Numbered from the stretch's first letter, positions 1 to 6,679 are shown. The stretch: DNA of 8,759 nt from Rhodopirellula sp. (GCA_003513555.1 DOPG01000190.1:1-8759), one strand, 5' to 3'. The notes: generated from the letters alone by a model not told the origin. Made by a program: numbers and translations.

Positions 1-720
1 AAAGCCTTGGTCAGAACGCCTAGCAATTTCGGCATTCTGGGTGAGTCTCCGAGCCATCCCGAGTTGCTCGATTGGTTGGCTGTGGAATTCGTGGATTCAG
101 GCTGGTCCATCAAGTCCCTGCACCGAACAATCATGAATTCCGCGACTTATCAAAGCAGCAGCGACTTTGATCAAGAGGCGTTTGACTTCGATGGAGATAA
201 TCGACTGCTGTGGCGTATGCAGCCGCGGCGTATGGATGTGGAGACTTGGCGAGACTCTCTGTTGTCCGTCACCGGCGAACTCGATCTGACCTTTGGTGGG
301 CCGGCTATTGACCGAATCGTTGATAGCCAGCGACGAACCCTTTATGCCAAGGTCAGCCGCAATGAGCCAAAAGGGTCCGACGCATTCCTGAGACTGTTCG
401 ATTTTCCTATTCCACGTGCCAGCGCAGCAAAACGAACGTCCAACGTCCTGCCGCAGCAATTTCTTTTCATGATGAACAGTCCTTTCATGATAAAGCGTGC
501 TAAAGCCCTTGCAAATCTGCTGCAAACTAGAGAAGCAACGGACGCGGCGAGAGTGGATCTTGTCTACTCGTTGCTTTATGGACGTTCACCCACAGATCGG
601 GAGCGGGAGATTTCGAAGGAATTTCTCACAACACCGTCAGTTTCCGAAGAGACGCTTGACCGTTGGCTGCAATATTGCCAAGTCATGTTGAGCGCAAATG
701 AATTCATGTATATTCGTTAA
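1..720 (+). CDS. DUF1553 domain protein, C-terminal part (5' end outside window)
   Basis: The reading frame is open from base 1, before the first possible start at 7, so the gene is cut by the window edge; about 239 codons are visible. The translation matches the C-terminal domain of planctomycete DUF1553 (PSD1) proteins. It shows an LVRTPSNFG entry segment, then HPELLDWLAVEFVDSGWSIK with LHRTIMNSATYQSSS (about residues 20-52), NRLLWRMQPRRMDVETWRD (about 66-84), a PRASAAKRTSNVLPQQFLFMMNSPF block, and a closing YSLLYGRSPTDRER motif. In the family, full-length proteins are large, exported, and often carry an N-terminal cytochrome-c-like domain and DUF1549. Their biochemical role is unproven; links to polysaccharide or sulfated-substrate metabolism are guesses from neighbours. 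It lies 80 bp ahead of the DUF1501 gene, the usual partner, and probably shares its transcript. Nothing in the visible part looks damaged. Confidence 0.9.
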   Translation, partial: KALVRTPSNFGILGESPSHPELLDWLAVEFVDSGWSIKSLHRTIMNSATYQSSSDFDQEAFDFDGDNRLLWRMQPRRMDVETWRDSLLSVTGELDLTFGGPAIDRIVDSQRRTLYAKVSRNEPKGSDAFLRLFDFPIPRASAAKRTSNVLPQQFLFMMNSPFMIKRAKALANLLQTREATDAARVDLVYSLLYGRSPTDREREISKEFLTTPSVSEETLDRWLQYCQVMLSANEFMYIR

Positions 721-800
721 TGCATTCCACCATGCCAGATTTCGGACAATGCTGACGTTTCGTTGCCAACAAGCAAATCGTTATCCTACTGGAGACCGTA

Positions 801-2231
801 ATGACCCATCCTAGCCCCGGACCACCCGTTTCACGTCGGCGGTTGCTGCAGCGTCTCGGCTCCGGGTTTGGAACGCTCGCAGCTGCGAGTATGCTCAGCG
901 ATGCGACGCGCGCGGGGCGTCCGCAGATGGATCTCGGGTCATCGCTATTGTCACCGAAGCTGCCGCACTTTGCTCCCAAGGCAAAGCATGTCATCCAGCT
1001 GTTCATGCCAGGTGGGCCATCGCAGGTCGATACCTTCGATTACAAGCCGCTGATCGAAAAGCACGCTGGAGAACGCCCCAGTACTGTTGATAGGAAAACG
1101 CTTCGTAATACCAAAAATGGGCTATTTCCGTCTCCCTTTGGTTTCCAGCAATATGGACAAAGTGGGAAATGGGTAAGCGATATTTTCCCACATACCGCGC
1201 AGTGTGTTGACGACATCTGTTTTGTCCACTCCATGCACACTGATATTCCCGAACACGCGGGCGCCATGCTCATGTTCAATCTTGGACACCTGCAGCCAAG
1301 TCGCCCCAGCTTGGGTTCATGGCTTTGCTATGGGCTGGGCACGGAAAATCAGGAACTGCCAGGTTTTGTAGCCATGAGCCCTCGTGCACAGCCGCGCGGC
1401 AAGGCGGCGAATTGGGGTAACTCTTTCTTGCCAGGTGCTTACTCAGGCGTTTATGCCAATATTGCGAGCATGAAGCCTGACCAGATTTTGCGGGATCTTA
1501 AAAATCCGCATCTCCCGCGTGAAAAGCAAAGACAACAAGCTGAATTGCTCGCCGAGCTGAACCGACTGGATCTGGAACGCCAACAACAGGACCAGCAGCT
1601 TGAATCAAGTATTCAGGCGATGGAAATGGCGTTCAAAATGCAGTTCGCTGTGCCTGACGCGTTTAATACTGAAAGTGAAACCAAGACAACGCTAGACCTG
1701 TATGGGAACAGTGAATTCGCCAAAGGATGCCTGCTGGCACGGAGGCTTGTGGAACGTGGTGTGCGAATGGTCCAGCTCTCGCATTCGATTGACGGATATG
1801 ACATCGCGTGGGACACCGGCCATGGTGATATCAAAGGTGGCCATGCGCGTCTTGCTCAAGCGTGTGATCAGGGAATCGCCGCGCTCCTGAAGGATTTGAA
1901 ACAACGTGGTCTCCTGGACGAAACTTTGGTCATTTGGGGTGGAGAATTCGGGCGAGCCCCCACGTCCGAAGGGCAAAAGGGACGTGATCACGATCACTAT
2001 GGTTTCACGGTGTGGATGGCTGGCGGCGGTGTCAAGCCAGGCTTTACTTATGGCGCTACCGATGAATTCGGCTGCTCCGCAGTAAAGGACCGCGTCCATG
2101 TGCATGACTTACACGCCACAATCCTGCACCTCATGGGACTTGACCACGAACGACTTACCTACCGTTATTCTGGTCGCGATTTCCGCCTCACGGACGTTCA
2201 TGGAAATGTTGTGCACGACATCATTGCTTAG
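801..2231 (+). CDS. DUF1501 domain-containing protein, Tat-exported
   Basis: A 476-residue protein of usual family length. The N-terminus VSRRRLLQRLGSGFGTLAAASML (about residues 11-33) is a twin-arginine signal with a hydrophobic core, so folded export through Tat is expected. Family landmarks follow: AKHVIQLFMPGGPSQVDTFDYKP (about 62-84), an HSMHTDIPEHAGAMLMFNLGH block, DIAWDTGHGDIKGGHARLA, and the C-terminal WGGEFGRAPTSEGQKGRDHDHYG segment with clustered His, Asp and Glu. These resemble metal ligands of the alkaline phosphatase/sulfatase superfamily, to which DUF1501 is distantly related; the substrate is unknown. The ATG start is supported by GGAG at 791-794, six bases upstream. It follows the DUF1553 gene by 80 bp with no clear terminator between, as in the common planctomycete operon. 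It is complete and shows no unusual features. Confidence 0.95.
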   Translation: MTHPSPGPPVSRRRLLQRLGSGFGTLAAASMLSDATRAGRPQMDLGSSLLSPKLPHFAPKAKHVIQLFMPGGPSQVDTFDYKPLIEKHAGERPSTVDRKTLRNTKNGLFPSPFGFQQYGQSGKWVSDIFPHTAQCVDDICFVHSMHTDIPEHAGAMLMFNLGHLQPSRPSLGSWLCYGLGTENQELPGFVAMSPRAQPRGKAANWGNSFLPGAYSGVYANIASMKPDQILRDLKNPHLPREKQRQQAELLAELNRLDLERQQQDQQLESSIQAMEMAFKMQFAVPDAFNTESETKTTLDLYGNSEFAKGCLLARRLVERGVRMVQLSHSIDGYDIAWDTGHGDIKGGHARLAQACDQGIAALLKDLKQRGLLDETLVIWGGEFGRAPTSEGQKGRDHDHYGFTVWMAGGGVKPGFTYGATDEFGCSAVKDRVHVHDLHATILHLMGLDHERLTYRYSGRDFRLTDVHGNVVHDIIA

Positions 2232-2322
2232 GCTACGCGTTGGCCGCGATACGCTTAATTTGGACGGTGAAAAGACCCTTGCGAATATCTGATTGTCAGC
2301 TCGCTTCGATTGGTGCATCACA

Positions 2323-2850
2323 ATGAAAATAGCTTTTGCTTTCCTGTTCATGATGATCTGTTGCGGTAAACTATTTGCACAGTCAAAAGAGGTGGCAGTC
2401 GAGGACTTGAAATGGGTTGCAGTCGTGTCTGAAACCGAAGCCTCCTTTACGTTTCCTCCGACCAACAAAGAAAAATTTTCATGGTATAAAAAGGATACTC
2501 CCACTGACAATCTTGAGTACACCTGGAGTGTCATCCTTGGTGACGACAAGTCGGGTTACGAATTTGGGCCAGTGCTTTTCAAACCCGGCGGCACGAGACC
2601 AAGGTCAGGATCGTTGTTGGATTTGATTAAAGCTTGCCAGCACTCTCTCTGGCACAACTCCGATGAGGCGGGCGATCTTATCGGCGGTTATGGCAACGCG
2701 AATGTAAAAGACGGAAAGGTCCGTATCAAAGTTAACGACGGTGCTTTAATCAAAAAGCTGTTCGAAGCCAAACCCAAAACTGTGGAAATGACTATCTACA
2801 CACCTGGCTTCAATTTGTCGAAGCATGTCTCGGTGACTTATAGGAAGTGA
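2323..2850 (+). CDS. Secreted protein of unknown function
   Basis: The gene encodes 175 residues. I chose ATG 2323 over an in-frame TTG at 2293 because the protein then starts directly with a signal peptide: Lys-2, a hydrophobic core (IAFAFLFMMICC) and a likely signal peptidase I site in KLFA-QS at about residues 19-20. The mature part is mixed and polar, with strand-like stretches (LKWVAVVSETEASFTFPP, LEYTWSVILG, YEFGPVLF, KVRIKVNDG, TVEMTIYTPGF), so a compact beta-rich periplasmic or secreted domain is plausible. I do not recognise a family. It is the first gene after the DUF1501 operon, 91 bp downstream, and is followed directly by an attC-like element, so it may be the first cassette or the last ordinary gene before the array. 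A weak promoter-like pair (TTGGAC at 2260, GAATAT at 2283) lies upstream but is not convincing. Confidence 0.8.
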   Translation: MKIAFAFLFMMICCGKLFAQSKEVAVEDLKWVAVVSETEASFTFPPTNKEKFSWYKKDTPTDNLEYTWSVILGDDKSGYEFGPVLFKPGGTRPRSGSLLDLIKACQHSLWHNSDEAGDLIGGYGNANVKDGKVRIKVNDGALIKKLFEAKPKTVEMTIYTPGFNLSKHVSVTYRK

Positions 2851-2940
2851 TCGAGACACGACCATGCACCGGATTCGCCCAAGCGGGCGTAGTCGCCTTG
2901 TGAATCACCCGTCGGCCTCGGGTGGTTTTTGCAGTTATCT
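2851..2940 (+). repeat. attC-like element after the secreted-protein gene
   Basis: It starts right after the stop codon. The 5' arm holds ACCATGCACCGGA (2861-2873); the 3' arm ends in CGGGTGG (2919-2925) and a GTTATCT core box (2934-2940). CCGG-TGCATGG on the complement of the 5' arm matches CGGG-TGG on the 3' arm. Inside lie two private hairpins: CGCCC/GGGCG (2876-2880/2885-2889) and CACCCG/CGGGTG (2906-2911/2919-2924). The arrangement, with ATGCACCGGA at the left and GTTAT at the right, fits attC sites of environmental and planctomycete integron cassettes as I remember them. An extended start for the next gene would run through this element and give an artefactual MHR N-terminus. Confidence 0.6.
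2906..2930 (+). terminator. Possible intrinsic terminator within the attC-like element
   Basis: A perfect six-base-pair stem CACCCG/CGGGTG with a seven-base loop is followed by G and five T. This fits a modest rho-independent terminator for the preceding secreted-protein gene. It overlaps the right half of the attC-like element, so the hairpin may belong to the recombination site instead, or serve both roles. Confidence 0.4.
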
Positions 2941-2953
2941 CGCGGAGCACAAC

Positions 2954-3709
2954 ATGTTGCCCATTATTCTCTTGCTTGCGATCTTTTCTCCTCTTCAAAA
3001 AGAACCGACCCTGAAGAAGATATCACCGAAGGCAGAGTCTGTTATTTCGAGGTTTATTCGAGCCAAAGGCGGAGAGTCCGCACTAAAAAAGATCAGGGAC
3101 TACGCAATTACAGGCGAAGTAGTCGCTGGTGAAAGAGTCGTTGGAACATTTGAAATCTTTCAGGCCGCCAATCGGCATCTTACGATTGATCATTTTCCAG
3201 ATGGCTCATCTCGCCGACACGGCACGGACGGAAAAATCGCCTGGAATATCGGTGTCGATGGGAAGGCCACGATTCTTGACGGACAAGAATCGCGAGATTA
3301 CATGCGACACTACGAAACCATGCATGAATCGTTAGAATGGCAGCAACAATTTACTGCAATTCTTTATTCAGGTGAGAAAACGATAAGCAATGAGAACGTA
3401 AATCATTTGATATTCGTCGCGAACGACAATCGGCAAATCAATCGGTACTTTTCTACGAAAACGGGACTGCTTGTTCGCGAAGAGCAAATCACTGGGACCG
3501 ACAAAGATACTTATTGCCTGATCAGTGAAATAAGAGAGTATGTGCGAGATGACAGTGGCTGCTTTGTTTCCCGGAGCCGTCTTAATCATTACGGCGCGGA
3601 TTATTCCATCGAGTACAAGATAATATCTGTCAAATCCAACAGTTTGTCCGACGAGACCTTTGAGGTCCCCAGTTCGGTCGCGGAAATCAGAGACGAAAAG
3701 TCGAAGTGA
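2954..3709 (+). CDS. LolA-like / outer membrane lipoprotein-sorting family protein
   Basis: 251 residues from ATG 2954. An upstream in-frame ATG at 2864 is rejected because its 30 extra residues would be translated from the attC-like element and would bury the signal peptide (MLPIILLLAIFSPLQ). The mature start SVISRFIRAKGGESALKKIRDYAITGEV (about residues 29-56) matches the opening of the 'outer membrane lipoprotein-sorting protein' group: a helix, then 'I-x-A-x-GG-x-x-A-L-x-K-I' and a first strand. Further family-like blocks are GKIAWNIGVDGKATILDGQE, NRYFSTKTGLLVREE and the closing LSDETFEVPSS. These are periplasmic half-barrel proteins thought to bind lipid or lipoprotein acyl chains; the actual ligand is unknown. 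Base use looks somewhat AT-richer than in the DUF1501 gene. Its stop codon overlaps the next attC-like element. Confidence 0.75.
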   Translation: MLPIILLLAIFSPLQKEPTLKKISPKAESVISRFIRAKGGESALKKIRDYAITGEVVAGERVVGTFEIFQAANRHLTIDHFPDGSSRRHGTDGKIAWNIGVDGKATILDGQESRDYMRHYETMHESLEWQQQFTAILYSGEKTISNENVNHLIFVANDNRQINRYFSTKTGLLVREEQITGTDKDTYCLISEIREYVRDDSGCFVSRSRLNHYGADYSIEYKIISVKSNSLSDETFEVPSSVAEIRDEKSK

Positions 3710-3796
3710 CAATGCGATTCACGCGAAGCCGGATGTGCGTATGGTTTAGAAATGGAAGATCACAAGCTCCGGCAGTCGGTGATCGAATACTCTAGC
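3707..3796 (+). repeat. attC-like element after the LolA-like gene
   Basis: It begins in the stop codon (TGACAATGC). This is the clearest arm pairing in the window: GCCGGA (3728-3733) with TCCGGC (3768-3773), and CGATTCAC (3715-3722) with GTGATCG (3779-3785), leaving one unpaired A on the left arm. Such extrahelical bases are the hallmark that sets strand choice in attC sites. The loop contains AATGGAAGATCA (3751-3762), which I recall from planctomycete cassette sites. The expected GTT core box at the right end is missing (ATACTCT instead), so this site may be worn and inactive. Confidence 0.65.
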
Positions 3797-3806
3797 TCTC
3801 AGCAAA

Positions 3807-4742
3807 ATGCACCGGCTCTTTCCACTACTGATTCTGTTATTCGCAACCGAGACCACAATCGCGCGCGAACCTGAGAGTGTTCTCCGCGGTCGCGGCTTGA
3901 CTAGTGAAGCGCCCCACGGCAACGGAAACGTGTACGCTGCGGATATTGTCCGGCACCGCGACACGCTATTGATGTACTATGGCGGACAGGGACGCGATGG
4001 CCACGATCGGATTCATCTCGCGATTTCAACGGACCAGACAAGATGGGATCCACAGGGTGTTGTATTCGCACCCGAGGGCATTAACCACGTGAATGACCCA
4101 TCTGTGGTCATCGTCAATGGAAAATTCTACATGTACTACACGCGGGCCAGCGTTGGGGTGACTGACTGCATTGGTCTCGCGACATCGATCGACGGGCGCA
4201 TATGGGTGGATCGGGGACCAGCGATCTTGCCACGGAAGAAGCCTACCTGGGATTCGCTTCTGGTTGGACGCCCGAGCGTCACTTGGGATGGAAGTGTGTT
4301 TCGCTTGTGGTACGACGGTCGGGCAGATCTTCCAATGGGTGCGCCGGACGTGACAGCGCCAAAATCTCCGAGGTCGCAACGTTACGTCGGATATGCCGAG
4401 TCTGAAGATGGCGTTTCGTGGAAGCGTAATGATGCATATGTGTATTCCAATGATGCAGGCGGCATTCACGTGTCGCTGGTGGATGGGCAATACGTTATGT
4501 TGATCGAGTCCCGGCGTGGTACAGAATGGGCATCGAGTCACGACGGCCTCTCATGGAAAGACGAGGGACTCCTTGTCGCCAAGGATGAACGGACTTCTCC
4601 TCACGGCCATGTCACACCATTCCTATTCGCAGATGGCAACAAGCATGTTCTTTACTTCGGTGCTGCTCGGTCTGAATACTGGAATCGTAATTCTATCATG
4701 CGCGTTGATATCGATTCTTTGGCAAACGCAAAAGAGAGATAG
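3807..4742 (+). CDS. Five-bladed beta-propeller protein, glycoside hydrolase 43/32/130-like, secreted
   Basis: 311 residues. An N-terminal signal peptide (MHRLFPLLILLFATETTIA, cleavage near residue 19) predicts export. The rest consists of repeated propeller blades: AADIVRHRDTLLMYYGGQ (about 44-61), NDPSVVIVNGKFYMYYT (about 96-112) followed by IGLATSIDGRIWVDRG, RPSVTWDGSVFRLWYDGR followed by VGYAESEDGVSWKR, HVSLVDGQYVMLIES followed by ASSHDGLSWKDEG, and TPFLFADGNKHVLYFGAA. The alternation 'Asp-Pro-Ser ... LWYDG ... A-x-S-x-DG-x-x-W' is typical of the arabinanase/levansucrase/GH130-like fold that acts on glycosides. I cannot assign catalytic residues or substrate with confidence, and some such proteins are non-catalytic. 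The first codons, ATGCACCGG, coincide with the 5' motif of attC sites, but the functional signal peptide argues that the start is real. Confidence 0.75.
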   Translation: MHRLFPLLILLFATETTIAREPESVLRGRGLTSEAPHGNGNVYAADIVRHRDTLLMYYGGQGRDGHDRIHLAISTDQTRWDPQGVVFAPEGINHVNDPSVVIVNGKFYMYYTRASVGVTDCIGLATSIDGRIWVDRGPAILPRKKPTWDSLLVGRPSVTWDGSVFRLWYDGRADLPMGAPDVTAPKSPRSQRYVGYAESEDGVSWKRNDAYVYSNDAGGIHVSLVDGQYVMLIESRRGTEWASSHDGLSWKDEGLLVAKDERTSPHGHVTPFLFADGNKHVLYFGAARSEYWNRNSIMRVDIDSLANAKER

Positions 4743-4825
4743 AAAGCAATTGCACACGGAGCCGCGGGCCGCGGTTTCTTAAATCAACACAGGCCGCCGG
4801 GGCCCGGTGAATGGGGCTGTTACCC
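4743..4825 (+). repeat. attC-like element after the beta-propeller gene
   Basis: It starts directly after the stop codon. The left arm GCAATTGCACACGGAGCC (4746-4763) carries the motif TGCACACGGAG; the right arm GGCCCGGTGAATGGGGC runs into the core box GTTACCC (4819-4825). The complement of the right arm, ATT-CAC-CGGGCC, matches ATTGCACACGGAGCC on the left with unpaired bases. CCGCGG-G-CCGCGG (4762-4774) forms a tight hairpin in the left half and is followed by TTTCTT. This is one of the best matches to the general attC plan. Confidence 0.65.
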
Positions 4826-4874
4826 TGTACAGCGCGCATTTCGCCGAGGTTCGCTACATCAAAGCGTCACAAAA

Positions 4875-5261
4875 GTGAATACAGCGACACAAAATGACAA
4901 GGCCGCGTTGCATGTTTCGGTATTTCTACCGTTAACATTCGGGGCTATGCTCGTGTGGCCTATGCTGGGCATAGCCGCGAGCTTTTCTATGTTTGACAAG
5001 ATTTCTGAGGTCGTGCTGTTTTTTGGTGGCTTCACTGCACTGCTTCTTTTGCCCGTCTACGCGATTGTTCCCCTCAGCGAGATGGAATTCGGAATTGCCA
5101 TTATCGTCATTTGGCTTCTTGTCTGGATTGGCAGTGCATTATGGTTCACGTCTGGCTCGCACACACGGCGTGCACAGATGGCCGTGTTGGCTGTACTGTC
5201 GGGAACCTCCCTGTGTCAGTCGTCCCTTGCGTTTCTGATGATTATTGGAAAGAACGTGTAG
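4875..5261 (+). CDS. Small four-helix integral membrane protein, unknown function
   Basis: 128 residues with a GTG start at 4875. The next in-frame Met (residue 25) would fall inside the first membrane helix, so GTG is preferred despite the absence of a clear ribosome binding site. Four hydrophobic segments are visible: about residues 16-37, 47-66, 73-91 and 101-125, joined by very short loops. A positively charged loop (SGSHTRRAQ) before the last helix suggests that this loop faces the cytoplasm. No catalytic or binding motif is apparent and I do not recognise a family. It sits alone between two attC-like elements, as expected for the single gene of a mobile cassette. Confidence 0.65.
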   Translation: MNTATQNDKAALHVSVFLPLTFGAMLVWPMLGIAASFSMFDKISEVVLFFGGFTALLLLPVYAIVPLSEMEFGIAIIVIWLLVWIGSALWFTSGSHTRRAQMAVLAVLSGTSLCQSSLAFLMIIGKNV

Positions 5262-5284
5262 GCCATGTCCATCGATTTCCAGCT

Positions 5285-5369
5285 GACAATCCAATGGACC
5301 TGAGTTGCGAAGTCTGGCGTCAGCAAATGGACAATCGCTCGTCTCCGCCGGGTGACGGGATCGTTATCA
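5285..5369 (+). repeat. attC-like element after the four-helix membrane gene
   Basis: The left arm TGACAATCCAATGGACCTGAG (from 5284) has the plan of the other sites, with AACAAnnCnATGCACC changed at two positions. The right arm GCCGGGTGACGGGATCGTTATC ends in a GTTATCA box (5363-5369). The complement of the right arm (GATAACGATCCCGTCACCCGG) lines up with the left arm with interruptions. The loop holds AATGGACAATCGCTCG (5324-5339), like the AATGGAAGATCA of the 3707 element. It starts 23 bp after the stop codon. Confidence 0.65.
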
Positions 5370-5410
5370 GGCCGGAAGGGTTGCTCCATCAAAATGGAAA
5401 TGGTGAGTAA

Positions 5411-5956
5411 ATGCAAATAGTTAACCGGACTGCCGTACGCGAAGCCACGGCCGACGACTATGGTGCTATCGCCGATGTGATGTTCAACGCGGTCAGGCAT
5501 GGTCGCAGCGAGTATACGGAGGAACAGCGGCGAGCGTGGGTTCCGCAGCCACGTAGCGGATGCGATTGGGTCGCGCGCTTGGACTCGCAGACAATCTTCG
5601 TTGCAATGAATTCAAAAAGAGTCATTGGATTCATGAGCCTTGCCGCAAATGGCTACATCGATTTCGCCTACATCCAGCCATTTGCACAGGGGACCGGAGT
5701 TTTTCGCCGACTCTATCAATCAATCGAAAAGCTGGCACAGAATAATGGGGTCGCACGGCTCTGGGTTCACGCAAGCTTGATGGCTCAACCCGCCTTCGCC
5801 ACGATGGGCTTTGCAATCACGAAACGAGAAGTTATCGACTTTGGGGAGCAATGTCTGGCTCGCTTTGAAATGGAAAAACGAATCATCAATCTTTGCTCGT
5901 GCAAATGCGAACATAACGAACCTCTGATCCTGATCACTCAATCACGCGGCAATTGA
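5411..5956 (+). CDS. GNAT family N-acetyltransferase
   Basis: 181 residues. The N-terminal strand and helix AVREATADDYGAIADVMFNAVRHG (about 8-31), the mid strands IFVAMNSKRVIGFMSLAANGYIDFAYIQP, the acetyl-CoA pyrophosphate loop AQGTGVFRRLY (consensus Q/R-x-x-G-x-G/A, about 92-102) and the final FATMGFAITKREVI strand-loop-strand show a complete Gcn5-related fold. It should transfer an acyl group from acyl-CoA to an amine; the substrate cannot be read from sequence. Relatives usually end soon after the EMEKRI segment (about 153-158). Here 23 further residues with three Cys (CSCKCEH) follow and end inside the repeat at 5943-5958, so the tail may be read-through into recombination-site DNA. ATG 5411 lies 42 bp after the previous attC-like core box. 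Confidence 0.85.
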   Translation: MQIVNRTAVREATADDYGAIADVMFNAVRHGRSEYTEEQRRAWVPQPRSGCDWVARLDSQTIFVAMNSKRVIGFMSLAANGYIDFAYIQPFAQGTGVFRRLYQSIEKLAQNNGVARLWVHASLMAQPAFATMGFAITKREVIDFGEQCLARFEMEKRIINLCSCKCEHNEPLILITQSRGN

Positions 5957-5989
5957 AATGAAAATATTTCATTCATGCCCCGTTACGGC
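5911..5989 (+). repeat. Repeat copy 1, possible attC variant (overlaps the GNAT gene end)
   Basis: It shares the 16-mer CACGCGGCAATTGAAA (5943-5958) and, 23 bases later, GTTACGGC (5982-5989) with the copy at 6706-6752. The 23-base spacer differs, but its length is identical. TAACG (5914-5918) can pair with CGTTA (5981-5985), as R'' and R' boxes of an attC would. Within it AATGAAA-ATA-TTTCATT (5957-5973) is a perfect small hairpin. The attC reading is weaker than for earlier sites because the TGCACCGGAG motif is missing; the repeat itself is certain. Confidence 0.5.
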
Positions 5990-6129
5990 AGAAGCGATGC
6001 TACAGAAATTATTCCAAACGACTCTGGCGTGCAGGAAATTGCTAGTTCGACGCTTAGCTCGTTTTTTTCATGTATACTCGGTGGTTGACCCGCGAATGAA
6101 CTATTGTGATACGGCAAACGCAGGAACCC

Positions 6130-6669
6130 ATGACTGACGACGTTGTAACCAAGGCAGCTGCTTTTGCGAAAGCCGCACACGAGAGTATCGACCAGCGTCG
6201 TAAGTTCACAAACGAGCCATACATCGTCCATCCCCAGGCTGTTGCTCAAACGGTCGAGACGGTTACTGATGATGCCGCGACACTTGCCGCTGCGTGGCTG
6301 CATGACGTTGTTGAAGATACCGCCGTCTCCATTCAGGAAATCGAATCCGAATTCGGGGAAGACATTGCGGCACTTGTGGCTGACCTGACGGATGTGTCGC
6401 AACCGTGTGATGGCAACCGCAAACAACGTAAGGCAATTGACCGTCAACACACTGCCGACAGTGATCCGCGAGCAAAAACTGTCAAGCTTGCCGATGTAAT
6501 AAACAATCTCTCAGACATCGTCCGTCAAGATCCAGGATTCGCGGTTAATTACCTCGAAGAAAAGGAACTGTTACTTGAAGTCCTCTGTGAAGGGCACCCG
6601 GAATTATTCGTGCGTGCACAACAGGTGATTGCCGAAGCGAAACACGCACTGGTAAATTCGAAGCCGTAA
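6130..6669 (+). CDS. MESH1-type small alarmone hydrolase (HD-domain ppGpp 3'-pyrophosphohydrolase family)
   Basis: 179 residues from ATG 6130, chosen over GTG 6106 because AGGAA lies just upstream at 6122-6126 and the HD fold begins at once. The family hydrolyses (p)ppGpp to GDP or GTP plus pyrophosphate, using Mn2+; MESH1 can also act on NADPH. The metal ligands expected from MESH1 are all present: H34 in PYIVHP, H58-D59 in AWLHDVVEDT and D122 in KLADVINNL. The acidic pair E62-D63, basic R24-K25 and N126 are also conserved. There is no synthetase, TGS or ACT domain, so this is a stand-alone hydrolase and not a Rel/SpoT fragment by length. It is the only gene between the two repeat copies, suggesting a single-gene cassette. 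It could balance a toxic small alarmone synthetase elsewhere, but none is in the window. Confidence 0.85.
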   Translation: MTDDVVTKAAAFAKAAHESIDQRRKFTNEPYIVHPQAVAQTVETVTDDAATLAAAWLHDVVEDTAVSIQEIESEFGEDIAALVADLTDVSQPCDGNRKQRKAIDRQHTADSDPRAKTVKLADVINNLSDIVRQDPGFAVNYLEEKELLLEVLCEGHPELFVRAQQVIAEAKHALVNSKP

Positions 6670-6679
6670 TGATCGTATA

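Noticed and set aside
97..525. Minus-strand ORF opposite the DUF1553 gene.
   Set aside because: It is antisense to a clearly conserved coding region and shows no family features.
774..786. GTTATCC at 780-786 resembles a cassette core box between the DUF1553 and DUF1501 genes.
   Set aside because: No paired arms of normal length precede it, and the two flanking genes form a conserved operon, so a cassette junction is unlikely.
1692..2105. Minus-strand ORF of 137 codons inside the DUF1501 gene.
   Set aside because: It is a shadow of a strongly conserved gene on the + strand.
2260..2288. TTGGAC-17-GAATAT as a promoter for the secreted-protein gene.
   Set aside because: Only three of six bases match in each box; not better than chance.
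4026..4541. Minus-strand ORF of 171 codons inside the beta-propeller gene.
   Set aside because: The + strand frame has a signal peptide and repeated propeller blades; the antisense product has no recognisable pattern.
6041..6078. A weak stem (GCTA/TAGC) before seven T and a TATACT box upstream of the alarmone hydrolase.
   Set aside because: The stem is too short for a terminator, and no -35 box lies at proper spacing to TATACT.
5983..6450. Minus-strand ORF of 155 codons across the alarmone hydrolase start.
   Set aside because: It overlaps conserved HD-domain codons on the + strand and has no domain signature.
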